The notes under the pieces are model-generated. The model made no database searches, had not been told where the DNA came from, and saw only the letters and a program-made list of their open reading frames with translations. From an uncultured Corynebacterium sp. (GTDB taxonomy: Bacteria > Actinomycetota > Actinomycetes > Mycobacteriales > Mycobacteriaceae), in contig NZ_CAMICL010000025.1 of the NCBI RefSeq assembly GCF_946221105.1, positions 1 to 31,602 of the forward strand: a DNA stretch of 31,602 bases, read 5' to 3'. Of this stretch, positions 23,656 to 31,584 are shown piece by piece (within the stretch, counting starts at the first letter, position 1; each line of letters begins with the position of its first letter). The position numbers and the translations under genes were made by a program.

Positions 23656-25392
23656 ATGGTTACGGAGTCTGCCTGGGATGATCTTGCCCCTCACGTCCGC
23701 GATGCTCTCGAGGCGATCCATGGTGGGGCGACGGCGGACTCGCAGGAGTCGCTCATCCTGGAGTTCAAGGAGGATCCTGCCTCCCGGGAGGGGGAAAAGG
23801 GGGCGAAGGCGAAGCTCGTCGAGAAGCTGTTGAATGAAGCCATCTGCATGGCTAACAGTGAAGCTGCGACCGGCCACATTGTTGTGGGAGTGGCGGATAA
23901 GGTCGCTGGCGAGGCCGCGTTCACCGGCACGCAGATGGACGAGGAAAAGCTCGCCCAGCAGATTTTCAACGGCACGAAGCCGAACATGAATGTGCAGATC
24001 GCGCCCGTTCGTGTGTGGGGAGCGAGACTTCTGGTGATCCATGTGCCTGAGGCGCGGGCGCTCTACACCCGTGGTGACGGCGCCGCGAAACGTCGTACCG
24101 CAGATGCCCAGTTCTCCTGCCAGCCGATGACTGAGGAAATGCGCCGCTCGATCGACGAGGCTCGGCGCAACCCCGACTATTCGAACGGCCCCGCGGACAT
24201 TTCCGTAGACGATCTGCCATTGGCGGTGGTCGAAGAAGCACGAAGGATGCTTCGCGAGCACAGGAGGGCGCGCGGCTCCGAGGCCGCAGTCCCGCAAACA
24301 ACGACGGGGCTGCTGCGCGAACTTGGCCTGGTGCGTGATGACGGCCAGCTCAAACGCGCGGCAGAAATTCTCTTTGCCGAACCCGAGCCGACAGACGTTG
24401 TAGTCCGGCACCTGTGGCGCAGTATCCCGGGGGAAGACCCGAAGGCCACGCTGATTTCGGACCCGGTTTTGCTGGCGTTGCCCCGCCTGCGCCGCCTGAT
24501 TGCGGAAAACGGGGACCGGGAGATCGAACGGGTCCAGTTCGACGACGGTGAAGAGATCGCCATCAGCCGCTTCCCCGAACAAGCTGTGGATGAGGTGGTG
24601 TCCAACGCCTTCATTCACCGCGATTGGCGGCTGCCTGGCCCGGTTGTGGTTGAGCAGACCTACCGCACGCTGAAGGTCACCTCGCCTGGTCCCCTGCCGC
24701 CGGGGGTGACGGTGGACAAATTGTTGACCACCACTTCGGTTCCGCGGAACAACCGGCTCATGGCGGCGATGCGCACGCTCGGTCTGGCGGAGGAAAGCTC
24801 CCGCGGATTCGACCGCATGTGGGCCACGATGATCCGCACTGGCCGAGACGTCCCGGAGGTCTTTGCTACTGAGTCTCATGTCCAGGTGGTCCTGGCCGCG
24901 CAGCAGCCCGACACGACTTTTATTAAGGGGCTCAGGAAGCTGTCGGAGCGCTACGGCGAAGCGGTTATTGGCAGCGTCGCAACGCTGATCGTGCTTTGGC
25001 ACCTCAATTCCGCTGCCCTGATCACCGCCACAACTGCGGCCCGCAAAACTCAGCTCACTGCCCTCGAGGTGGAAGAGCTCATGGGCGTGCTCGTCGAGCT
25101 TGGACTACTGGACTCGGTAGCGGACGCCAGCGAGTGGACGCTCAGCGGCGAAGCGCGCAAGCTACTCGGCCGCGGTCAGGCGGGCGACCTCGCGACGGTG
25201 AGCATTCAGGAGTGGATTGAAGCGAAGCTTCTCGACGGCGAATCGCTCCAGTCCGCCGACATCGCAGATCAAACCGGTGTCAGTGTCGCCGAGGCGGGGC
25301 GGATCCTCCGCCACCTGCGCAGCCTCGGTCGCGCACAGGTTGACCCCGAAGGTCCCCCGCGTGGGCGCGGCACCCGCTGGATCCGGGCGTGA
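23656..25392 (+). CDS. AlbA_2 / ATPase / winged-helix regulator-like protein bracketed by direct repeats
   Basis: A 578-residue protein. Residues about 20-140 match the AlbA_2 (Schlafen AlbA_2-type) putative nucleic-acid-binding domain: 'ESLILEFKED', then a long insert and 'HIVVGVADK'. Residues about 305-400 match the HATPase_c_4 domain of RecG-like ATP-binding regulators, with 'DEVVSNAFIHRDWRLPGPV' and a Gly/Pro-rich segment before 'SRGFDRM'. The last 150 residues contain one or two winged-helix-like units ('TALEVEELMGVLVELGLL', 'QSADIADQTGVSVAEAGRILRHL'). The start at 23656 is chosen for its TATAAT 7 nt upstream; earlier in-frame codons lie inside the repeat. The stop codon TGA is completed by the first bases of the downstream repeat. 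It may bind the repeats, act as a regulator, or be cargo of a small mobile unit. Confidence 0.8.
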   Translation: MVTESAWDDLAPHVRDALEAIHGGATADSQESLILEFKEDPASREGEKGAKAKLVEKLLNEAICMANSEAATGHIVVGVADKVAGEAAFTGTQMDEEKLAQQIFNGTKPNMNVQIAPVRVWGARLLVIHVPEARALYTRGDGAAKRRTADAQFSCQPMTEEMRRSIDEARRNPDYSNGPADISVDDLPLAVVEEARRMLREHRRARGSEAAVPQTTTGLLRELGLVRDDGQLKRAAEILFAEPEPTDVVVRHLWRSIPGEDPKATLISDPVLLALPRLRRLIAENGDREIERVQFDDGEEIAISRFPEQAVDEVVSNAFIHRDWRLPGPVVVEQTYRTLKVTSPGPLPPGVTVDKLLTTTSVPRNNRLMAAMRTLGLAEESSRGFDRMWATMIRTGRDVPEVFATESHVQVVLAAQQPDTTFIKGLRKLSERYGEAVIGSVATLIVLWHLNSAALITATTAARKTQLTALEVEELMGVLVELGLLDSVADASEWTLSGEARKLLGRGQAGDLATVSIQEWIEAKLLDGESLQSADIADQTGVSVAEAGRILRHLRSLGRAQVDPEGPPRGRGTRWIRA

Positions 25393-25525
25393 AAGATATA
25401 GAAAAGATATCGGAACAATTCGCTGACCAGGTGAAACGGTGGAAAATTGGCCGTATTCACCCCGCTATATCTTTTCTATATCTTTCGGATCCGAAAAACG
25501 GGTCTAAAAAGAATTCCCTGGGGAA
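25391..25525. repeat. 135-bp direct repeat, downstream copy
   Basis: The second copy of the element at 23505-23639, in the same orientation. Here the 20-base arms of the palindrome pair perfectly, with AAAGATAT at 25392 and 25403 and ATATCTTT at 25467 and 25478. Its centre differs from copy 1 and carries GGTGAA and TTCACC arms. It begins at the second base of the AlbA_2 stop codon and ends 90 bp before the metallophosphoesterase gene. Confidence 0.9.
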
Positions 25526-25532
25526 GCATAAG

Positions 25533-25550
25533 TTTCACCTGAATTTCACC
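25533..25550. promoter_or_regulatory. TTTCACC direct repeats, possible response-regulator site
   Basis: TTTCACC occurs at 25533-25539 and 25544-25550, an 11-bp period. OmpR/PhoB-class response regulators bind direct repeats with this period, and the gene 65 bp downstream encodes a secreted phosphoesterase, so control by a phosphate-sensing regulator is a reasonable guess. No promoter box is clear. Confidence 0.35.
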
Positions 25551-25614
25551 GCAGCGAAACCTGAGGGCGCTACGTTTTCAGCTGTCTACTTCCCCTCTGA
25601 AACGAAGGACCGCC

Positions 25615-27924
25615 ATGCGCAAGCACGTAGCCGCAATCACCGCCCTTGCCCTGCTCACCCCAGTTCCCGTTGCTAACGCGGAGGATCTCGCCTCCCGCTT
25701 CACCCTCGGCGTCATGCCGGATACCCAGTTCTACGCTCGTTACGGCACCGAGGCCGCCGGCGACATCTTCGGCGACCGCTACGGCACCAACCCGTTTGAT
25801 GTGCAGACCGAGTTCCTGGCTGAAAACCACAAGAAGCTGGGCACCCAGTTTGTCACCCACCTGGGCGACGTGGTGGACCAGCCGGAAGACCGCGCCAGCT
25901 GGGACATCGCGGACCGCGCGATGAAAACGCTCGAGGACGCCGGAGTGAACTACTCCGTGCTGCCGGGCAACCACGACCTGACCATGTTCGACGGGAAGTC
26001 CGCCTTCACCGAGTACTTCCCGGAGGAGCGCGCGAAGAAGAACTCCACCTACATGGGCCGCACCGCCTCCACGGAGATCCACAACGGCGGCGACGGCTAC
26101 GCATTCCCGGGCCAGAGCGTCGAGTCGGAGTACCACATCTTCGAGGCCGAGGGGCAGAAGTACCTGGTGCTCGCGCTCGGTTTCCGCGCCAACGATGAAA
26201 CGCTGGAGTGGGCGCAGCAGGTCATCGATAAGCACCCGGAGCTGCCCGTGATCCTCACCGCGCACGAGATCTCCGGCATCAACGGCGACGGCTCCACCTA
26301 CTTCACCAAGGAGTACGGCGAGCACCTCTGGGACAAGCTGATCCGCAAAAACGACCAGATCTTCCTCACCATCGCCGGCCACCACCACGGTGCGGGCTAC
26401 CACGTGGAGAAGAACGATGCTGGTCACGACGTGATCAACATCCTGCAGGACTACCAGATGGCTTACCTGGGCGGCAACGGCCTGATGGGCCAGCTGCAGT
26501 TCGACCTGACCAACAACCAGCTCGAGATGCTCGCGTACTCGCCGTGGGTGAAGTCCAAGAAGTACGAGCAGCTCAACTCCTTCGATCACCTGATCATGGA
26601 GGGCGAGGGCGACTCCTACACCATCGATTTCGACTTCGCGGAGCGCTTCAAGGCGTTCGCGCCCTCGTTTACGGCCGGCGACGCGGACGACCCGGACTAC
26701 AACGAGGCGCTGAAGCAGACCATCACCGACGGCTACAAGGCCTACGAGGTCACCGAGAAGGACAAGCCGAAGAACGAGCAAGACTACGCCTACGTGGACG
26801 GCACCGTCGTGCACTGGCGCCCCGGCCAGACGAAGGTCGAGGGCACATTGCTTAACGACGGCGAAGCCGCCCCCGCCGGCGCCGTCATCCCCGACGTCGC
26901 AAACGGCGACGACATGACTCGCGCACGCCACCGCATCGCGGCAGGCGCTGATGCGGTGACCTTCTCCGACGACAAGCACCCGCTGTCTTCGGACCGCGGC
27001 TCCCTGCGTTGGAAGGACCCGAAGTTCAAGCACTCCACCGCCTGGTTCGAAACTGCCACCGGCGCCGACATCAACTCGCAAGAGTTCAAGGACGGCTACA
27101 CCGTGGAGGCCTTCCTCAAACTCGACGAGGATTGGAACGCCGACAACAACAAGTGGTCCAACGCCCTGATCCGCGACGCCTCCGGCACCATCACCCACCC
27201 GGAAAACGAGGACGGCGACCCGATCCAGATGCTCGGCGTGTCCAGCCTGCGCGAGCTGCGCTGGTACTCCTACGGCGAAAACGGCGAGGGCTTTTCCAAC
27301 TGGACCCACGAGGTGCCGAAGGGCAAGTGGATGCACATCGCCGTGGTCAACGACCCGGCCGACAAGTCCGTGACCATGTACGTGGACGGCTCCCCGATCC
27401 TGCGCGACGGCTACGGCCCGCTGGGCATGGGCGGCAACGGCGACAAGTGGCTTCTGGGCACCTCCGCCTGGGACAACGACAAGGTCGACGGCTGGTTCGG
27501 CAACATCGGCGAGATCCGCATGGTGGACCACCCGATCGGCCCGGACCAGTGGCTGACCGCCCGCGGCAAGGCCCCGGCCCCGACGACCGCGCCGACCACT
27601 GCGCCGACCACTACGGCCGCTCCCGCTGCACCGGTGACGACGACCGTTTCGGTGCCGACCACCGTCACCAGCACCGTGTCCGGAACACCGACCACCGCCA
27701 CCACCACCGTGGCAGTGCCGACCACCGTCACCGCTGAGCCGAAGCCGGCGGAGGATCAGGACGGCTCCTCCGACGGCTCCTCCAACGTGGGCAGCAGCAT
27801 CGGTGCCTTCGCCGGTGGCGTGCTGGTGGGCGTGCTTGGCCTGCTCGCGGCAGTGCTCGCCGGCGCGGGCGGCGCGCTCCAGTGGGTGCTGGACCAGCTG
27901 CGCCCGTTCCTGCCTCAGATGTAG
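25615..27924 (+). CDS. Surface-anchored metallophosphoesterase with LamG-like domain
   Basis: A 769-residue protein. A Sec signal peptide ends near NAEDLA (residue 22). The calcineurin-type phosphoesterase motifs are in order: D36-x-Q38, GDVVD (84-88), GNHD (118-121), H217 and GHHHG (255-259), so the two-metal site looks complete. Residues about 480-650 form a concanavalin/LamG-like domain ('YTVEAFLKLD', 'MHIAVVND', 'MYVDGSPI'). A Thr/Pro stalk follows (about 655-710), then a Ser/Gly linker and a C-terminal membrane segment. It is probably held on the cell surface and cleaves phosphoesters; the substrate is unknown. GAAGGA precedes the ATG. Its position downstream of pit and the TTTCACC repeats upstream suggest phosphate scavenging, by inference. 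Confidence 0.88.
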   Translation: MRKHVAAITALALLTPVPVANAEDLASRFTLGVMPDTQFYARYGTEAAGDIFGDRYGTNPFDVQTEFLAENHKKLGTQFVTHLGDVVDQPEDRASWDIADRAMKTLEDAGVNYSVLPGNHDLTMFDGKSAFTEYFPEERAKKNSTYMGRTASTEIHNGGDGYAFPGQSVESEYHIFEAEGQKYLVLALGFRANDETLEWAQQVIDKHPELPVILTAHEISGINGDGSTYFTKEYGEHLWDKLIRKNDQIFLTIAGHHHGAGYHVEKNDAGHDVINILQDYQMAYLGGNGLMGQLQFDLTNNQLEMLAYSPWVKSKKYEQLNSFDHLIMEGEGDSYTIDFDFAERFKAFAPSFTAGDADDPDYNEALKQTITDGYKAYEVTEKDKPKNEQDYAYVDGTVVHWRPGQTKVEGTLLNDGEAAPAGAVIPDVANGDDMTRARHRIAAGADAVTFSDDKHPLSSDRGSLRWKDPKFKHSTAWFETATGADINSQEFKDGYTVEAFLKLDEDWNADNNKWSNALIRDASGTITHPENEDGDPIQMLGVSSLRELRWYSYGENGEGFSNWTHEVPKGKWMHIAVVNDPADKSVTMYVDGSPILRDGYGPLGMGGNGDKWLLGTSAWDNDKVDGWFGNIGEIRMVDHPIGPDQWLTARGKAPAPTTAPTTAPTTTAAPAAPVTTTVSVPTTVTSTVSGTPTTATTTVAVPTTVTAEPKPAEDQDGSSDGSSNVGSSIGAFAGGVLVGVLGLLAAVLAGAGGALQWVLDQLRPFLPQM

Positions 27925-27954
27925 GTTTACGGGGACGCGCGGGTCTATCTGCCG

Positions 27955-27960
27955 TAAAAT
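27955..27960 (+). promoter_or_regulatory. -10 box of the flavodoxin-like gene
   Basis: TAAAAT lies 6 nt before the ATG at 27967, as in leaderless actinobacterial genes. A weak GAGG also lies between the two, so leadered translation cannot be excluded. Confidence 0.45.
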
Positions 27961-27966
27961 GAGGCT

Positions 27967-28470
27967 ATGACCAGCGTCTTCTACACCACGTTCTACGGCT
28001 CCACCCGCCAGTACGCCGAGGCGCTGGCCGCCCGCCTCGGCACGGTCGCGCGCGAGTTGCCCGCCACCCTCGACGCCACCGGCGGCCCCGTCGTCGTCCT
28101 CTCCCCCGTCCACGGCCCTTCGCACCCGGGCGTGCGCTTCATCAAGTCGCTGCCGGCGATTGATCGCCCGTTGGCTTTGGTCACTGTGGGCATGACGCTT
28201 GTCGACGTCGCAAGGCACGACGACGCCCCCGGCACCCTCCTCGGGGACCGCGCCGGGCAAGTGACCCGCTTTTACCTGCCTGGCAGGCTGAATTACTCGG
28301 AGCTGACCACCACCCACCGGTGGACCATGAAGGCGCTGGTGGGGGCGCTGCGGCTCAAGCGCGAGCGCACCGAGAACGAGCAGGCGCTGGTGGACAGCTA
28401 CGGCCAAGACATAGACCGCGTAGACCTCACGCTGCTTGATCCGGTTGTTCAGTGGGCGCAGCGCGCCTAG
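27967..28470 (+). CDS. Flavodoxin-domain protein, HemG-like
   Basis: A 167-residue soluble protein. The N-terminal strand VFYTTFYGSTRQYAEALAARLG has the FMN phosphate-loop pattern (T-x-G-S-T) of flavodoxins, and a second strand 'PVVVLSPVHGPSHPG' follows. The length and C-terminal helix resemble the Flavodoxin_5 group that includes protoporphyrinogen oxidase HemG, but family assignment is tentative and many actinobacterial members have other redox roles. It is convergent with a small secreted-protein gene that ends 6 bp away. No haem genes are adjacent. Confidence 0.7.
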   Translation: MTSVFYTTFYGSTRQYAEALAARLGTVARELPATLDATGGPVVVLSPVHGPSHPGVRFIKSLPAIDRPLALVTVGMTLVDVARHDDAPGTLLGDRAGQVTRFYLPGRLNYSELTTTHRWTMKALVGALRLKRERTENEQALVDSYGQDIDRVDLTLLDPVVQWAQRA

Positions 28471-28476
28471 CTGTGC

Positions 28477-28929
28477 TTAGCGGCCGAGCTTCGGCAGCTG
28501 GATCGCGCCCGACTGCAGCGCAAAGTTCGCGATCAGCCCCAGCACCGCGAGCACGACGGTGGCGATGACGCCGCCCTTGATGCCCGCATCCAGCGGCTCA
28601 GACTTGTAGTCCTCACCGTCGAGGCACGCCTGCACGGCCTGCGCGTTGTTGGCCTTCTGCTGCGCCGCGGTGTCGGAGGAGCCGAACGCCTCGCCGACGG
28701 CAGCGGAGGTGCGCTGCACGCCCGTCAGGCGGTTCAGCTCCACGCCCTCAACGCCCTGCTTTGCGACGATCTCCTGCGCCACGCTCTTCGCCCCAATGCC
28801 GTCGAGCTCGAGCTTGCACACCGGCAGGTTCTTGTTGCCGGCCATGGTGTTAGAGGCGGCGCTGGCCGGGCCGGCGGCCAGGGTGACGGCCATGGTTGCG
28901 GCGAGCGTAGCGGCGGTGAACTTCTTCAC
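28477..28929 (-). CDS. Small secreted, membrane-anchored protein, paralog A
   Basis: A 150-residue protein with a signal peptide of about 25 residues ending in SASA-like residues, then ASNTM. The mature part has two cysteines, one near the start in 'PVCKLELDG' and one in 'QAVQACL'. An EAFGSSD motif and 'ANNAQAVQACL...YKSEP' follow, and a C-terminal hydrophobic helix. It starts at GTG with AGGAG 6 nt upstream. It shares all these landmarks with the protein at 30979-31419, and the two flank the second permease. The family is unknown to me; it looks like a Corynebacterium envelope protein. A TATATT box lies 50 nt upstream of the start. Confidence 0.75.
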   Translation of the reverse strand: MKKFTAATLAATMAVTLAAGPASAASNTMAGNKNLPVCKLELDGIGAKSVAQEIVAKQGVEGVELNRLTGVQRTSAAVGEAFGSSDTAAQQKANNAQAVQACLDGEDYKSEPLDAGIKGGVIATVVLAVLGLIANFALQSGAIQLPKLGR

Positions 28930-28978
28930 GGGGAACTCCTGTTCAGGGGCGGGAAGCGACTGAGAAATGACAGTAATC

Positions 28979-28984
28979 AATATA
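28979..28984 (-). promoter_or_regulatory. TATATT -10 box of paralog A
   Basis: On the minus strand this reads GGATATATT, and the same nine bases precede paralog B (31466-31474). The distance to the start codon is also alike, 50 nt and 47 nt. A -35 box is not clear. Confidence 0.4.
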
Positions 28985-29087
28985 TCCGGTGCCTTGACGG
29001 CTGTCCGTGAGGGGCTGTTTTTCTTTTGCGCGCCCCATTGCCTTATTATTCGTGTGGCATAAAACACTCATGCGTTAAGGAGTACCT

Positions 29088-30407
29088 TTGACCACAGCGG
29101 GCAAAGAGTTCAATTTGGACCACCTCACCGTCGCCGACAAACGGCAGGTGGAGGAAAACCGGTCCGGCGCCGTCCCTGACGGCGGCACCCTGTCCTGGGC
29201 AATCACCCTGTTCGGCACCGCCGTCGGCGCCGGCATCCTGTTCCTCCCCATCGACGCCGGCAGCTTCGGCTTTGTCCCTCTGCTGCTGATCACCCTGTTC
29301 ATCGGCCCGATGGTGTTCTTCTCCCACCGCACCTACGCCCGCATCGTGGCCGCCTCCCCGGTCAAGGGCTTGGACGTGCTGCAGGTGGTCACCGCGCTCG
29401 CCGGCCGCAACCGCGGCCTGATGACGGGCCTGATGTACTGGCTGTCCATCTACCCCATCGTGCTCATCTACGGCGTGAGTATCACCAACACGATGGACAG
29501 CTTCGTGGTCAATCAGCTCCATGGCCCCGAGGTACCGCGCTGGCTCATGGCCATCCTGTGCGTCGGCGTGCTCACCGGCGCCTACGCCTTGGGCAAGAAG
29601 GCCACCCTGGCCTTTGCGAACCTGCTGGTCTACCCCCTGATCATCGCGCTGGCCGCGGTGTCGTTCTACCTCATCCCCCAGTGGGACCTGGCCAGCTTCC
29701 GCTCCTACGAGTCCGACGTGCCGTTCTGGAAGGCGATGCTGCTAATCCTGCCGGTGTTCGTGTTCTCCTTCAACCACATGCCGACGATGTCCCAGTTCGC
29801 CCTGGATGTGCAGAAGAAGTACCCGGATGACCTGGAGTCCACCAAGAAGGCCGTGGCGAAGACCGAGGCCATCACCACCGGCCTGCTGGTGGTGTTCACC
29901 ATGTTCTTCGTGTGGTCCTGCACCCTGGCGTTGGGCGCCGACGGCATGGACGCCGCCCGCGAGCAGAACATCCCCGTGCTGTCCTACCTGGCCAACGAAA
30001 CCCACACGCCGTTTCTGGCGGTCCTCTCCCCGATCGTTGCCCTGTGCGCCATTGCGTCGTCCTACTTCGGCCACGTCATGGGTGCAGAGGAAGGCACCAC
30101 GTACCTAGTGCGTGCCGTCGCGCCGGGTGCCGCAGAGCGACTGGACCCGAAGAAGCTGCGCTGGGGCATCTACGTCTTCATTTTTGTCACCACGGTGATC
30201 GCCGGCATCCTCAACCCTTCGATCCTGGACCTGATCTCCGTGGTCGGCGGCGTGTTCATCACCTTCCTGGTGTACATCGTGCCGATGCTGCTATTCCGCT
30301 ACGCCAAGGACTACCAGCGCTACGCCAACAAACCGGAAACCTGGTTCGTGTTCGTGCTGGGCATCGTGATCATGTGCGTAGCCATCTGGCAGATGTTCGC
30401 GGGGTAA
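29088..30407 (+). CDS. HAAAP-family amino-acid permease, paralog 2
   Basis: A 439-residue membrane protein closely similar along its whole length to the permease at 20131-21492: the same 'ITLFGT-VGAGILFLPI-AGSFGF' first helix, 'FFSHRTYARIV', 'SPVKGLDVLQVVTALAGR' and 'ALGADGMDAARE' blocks, with a shorter N-terminal tail. About eleven membrane segments are visible. It starts at TTG with TTAAGGAG about 6 nt upstream, so unlike paralog 1 it is probably translated from a leadered mRNA. Serine or threonine uptake is the family expectation; the substrate is not shown. It ends 4 bp before the convergent DUF488 gene, with no terminator hairpin between. Confidence 0.88.
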   Translation: MTTAGKEFNLDHLTVADKRQVEENRSGAVPDGGTLSWAITLFGTAVGAGILFLPIDAGSFGFVPLLLITLFIGPMVFFSHRTYARIVAASPVKGLDVLQVVTALAGRNRGLMTGLMYWLSIYPIVLIYGVSITNTMDSFVVNQLHGPEVPRWLMAILCVGVLTGAYALGKKATLAFANLLVYPLIIALAAVSFYLIPQWDLASFRSYESDVPFWKAMLLILPVFVFSFNHMPTMSQFALDVQKKYPDDLESTKKAVAKTEAITTGLLVVFTMFFVWSCTLALGADGMDAAREQNIPVLSYLANETHTPFLAVLSPIVALCAIASSYFGHVMGAEEGTTYLVRAVAPGAAERLDPKKLRWGIYVFIFVTTVIAGILNPSILDLISVVGGVFITFLVYIVPMLLFRYAKDYQRYANKPETWFVFVLGIVIMCVAIWQMFAG

Positions 30408-30411
30408 TCAC

Positions 30412-30840
30412 CTAGAGGTGCACGACTTCGAAGTCGCCGTGCTCGGCGAGGTACTCCGCCGCCACGGAGCGGTGGCACACGGCGGGGTCGGGCTCTGAAC
30501 AGAGGAGGGCGGAGCCGTCGACAAGCTTGGGCATTGTGCGCTTGGCAAATTCGGCGCGCAACTGCTTTGCAAACTCGTCGAACGGTAGGCCCTCCTTGCG
30601 GTACGCGCGCATGAGGTCCTCGCTGGGCGCGAGTGCTAGCTCGTGGGAGTAGCCGATGCCCGCGATGGTGTCCAGGAACCACGGCAAATCCGACTTCTTG
30701 GTAAAGCCGACGAGCTGATTCGAATTGTGCCGCCGGATATCCACGACCTGCTTTACGCCGTTGTTGCGGAGAATGTTGAAGAACTCCTCCGCGGTCTTCT
30801 TGCTGTAGCCGATGGTGTAGAGCTGCATGTTTGCGACCAT
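30412..30840 (-). CDS. DUF488 family protein
   Basis: A 142-residue soluble protein with the DUF488 pattern: N-terminal 'LYTIGYSKKT', a 'VVDIRRHNSN' strand, and a C-terminal CSEPDPAVCHRSVAAEYL motif holding the two conserved cysteines with His and Arg. The function of the family is not established. ATG 30840 is chosen because further upstream in the same frame the sequence is the dispersed repeat (30873-30918); ATG 30828 is the alternative. Neither has a strong Shine-Dalgarno. Confidence 0.8.
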   Translation of the reverse strand: MVANMQLYTIGYSKKTAEEFFNILRNNGVKQVVDIRRHNSNQLVGFTKKSDLPWFLDTIAGIGYSHELALAPSEDLMRAYRKEGLPFDEFAKQLRAEFAKRTMPKLVDGSALLCSEPDPAVCHRSVAAEYLAEHGDFEVVHL

Positions 30841-30872
30841 AGCGGTGCGGCTCGCGGTACGTTGGCACGGTT

Positions 30873-30918
30873 GCGGACTCCGCATTGCGGACAATTTCGG
30901 GTGAGCCAATTATTGGCC
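30873..30918. repeat. Dispersed palindromic repeat, distant copy
   Basis: It carries the same GCGGACTCCGCATTGCGGAC core as the copies near 15-16 kb, then diverges after ACAATT. It lies upstream of the DUF488 gene and next to the terminator of paralog B. Confidence 0.7.
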
Positions 30919-30928
30919 TATGCCCACG

Positions 30929-30962
30929 AAAAAGCGGCCGCCCCGTTACTGGGGCAGCCGCT
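30929..30962 (-). terminator. Intrinsic terminator of paralog B
   Basis: Read on the minus strand, AGCGGCTGCCCC and GGGGCGGCCGCT form a strong stem around AGTAAC, followed by TTTTT. It lies just after the stop codon of the gene at 30979-31419. Confidence 0.88.
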
Positions 30963-30978
30963 TGAGGTTCCTTGGCGT

Positions 30979-31419
30979 CTAGAACGGCAGGAACTGCTGG
31001 ATAAACGGTGCTGCTGCGGATGCGATCATGCCCAGGGCGGTGAGCACGACACCGAGGATGATGCCGATCTTCTTGCTCTCGGTCATCGGCTGGGACTGGT
31101 AGTTCTTGTTGTTGATGCAGGCCTGGACAGCTTCAGCGTTGTTGGCGGCCGCGATGGTGTCGGCGTCTGAGGAGCCGAATGCCTCGCCCATGTCGGAGGA
31201 GGTGCGGACCAGGCCAACGTTCTCCGCGGTGAACTTCGCAAACCTCTGATCGTTCTTGATCTTCAGTCGCGGAACGGAGCCGCTGCCCTGGCCACCGTCG
31301 AGGCGGAGGTTGCAGGTGAGGCCACCGTTGGACATGGTGTTGGACGCAGCCTGGGCCGGGACGGCGCCGAGGGACAGGGTCATGGTTGCGGCCAGAGCGG
31401 CTGCGGCGAACTTCTTCAC
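30979..31419 (-). CDS. Small secreted, membrane-anchored protein, paralog B
   Basis: A 146-residue protein with the same plan as paralog A (28477-28929): a signal peptide ending near PAQA, ASNTM, a 'CNLRLDGG' block, GEAFGSSD, 'ANNAEAVQACI', 'NYQSQP' and a C-terminal hydrophobic helix. It starts at GTG with GAGGAG 6-7 nt upstream and ends at a strong terminator. A TATATT box (31466-31471) lies 47 nt upstream in the same sequence context as in paralog A. I do not recognise a characterised homologue. Confidence 0.75.
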   Translation of the reverse strand: MKKFAAAALAATMTLSLGAVPAQAASNTMSNGGLTCNLRLDGGQGSGSVPRLKIKNDQRFAKFTAENVGLVRTSSDMGEAFGSSDADTIAAANNAEAVQACINNKNYQSQPMTESKKIGIILGVVLTALGMIASAAAPFIQQFLPF

Positions 31420-31465
31420 AGGGATACTCCTCGTCTGTGACAGGGAAACAACAGGTTCAGTTGTG

Positions 31466-31471
31466 AATATA
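31466..31471 (-). promoter_or_regulatory. TATATT -10 box of paralog B
   Basis: The minus strand reads GGATATATT, the same as ahead of paralog A and at a similar distance from the GTG. No clear -35 hexamer is seen. Confidence 0.4.
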
Positions 31472-31584
31472 TCCCTAATGGTCGGATGTCGGGAAACGGG
31501 GGTGCCCTGCGGGGTTACCCTTGTTTCGATTGTAAAAGTTTACATGCGTCCCTCACTGTCAGACTGGTTGTGAACAACGAACCG

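Noticed and set aside
25570..28407. 945-residue minus-strand open frame
   Set aside because: It lies opposite the metallophosphoesterase and flavodoxin-like genes; its Val/Gly/His-rich translation is a typical shadow of GC-rich coding sequence.
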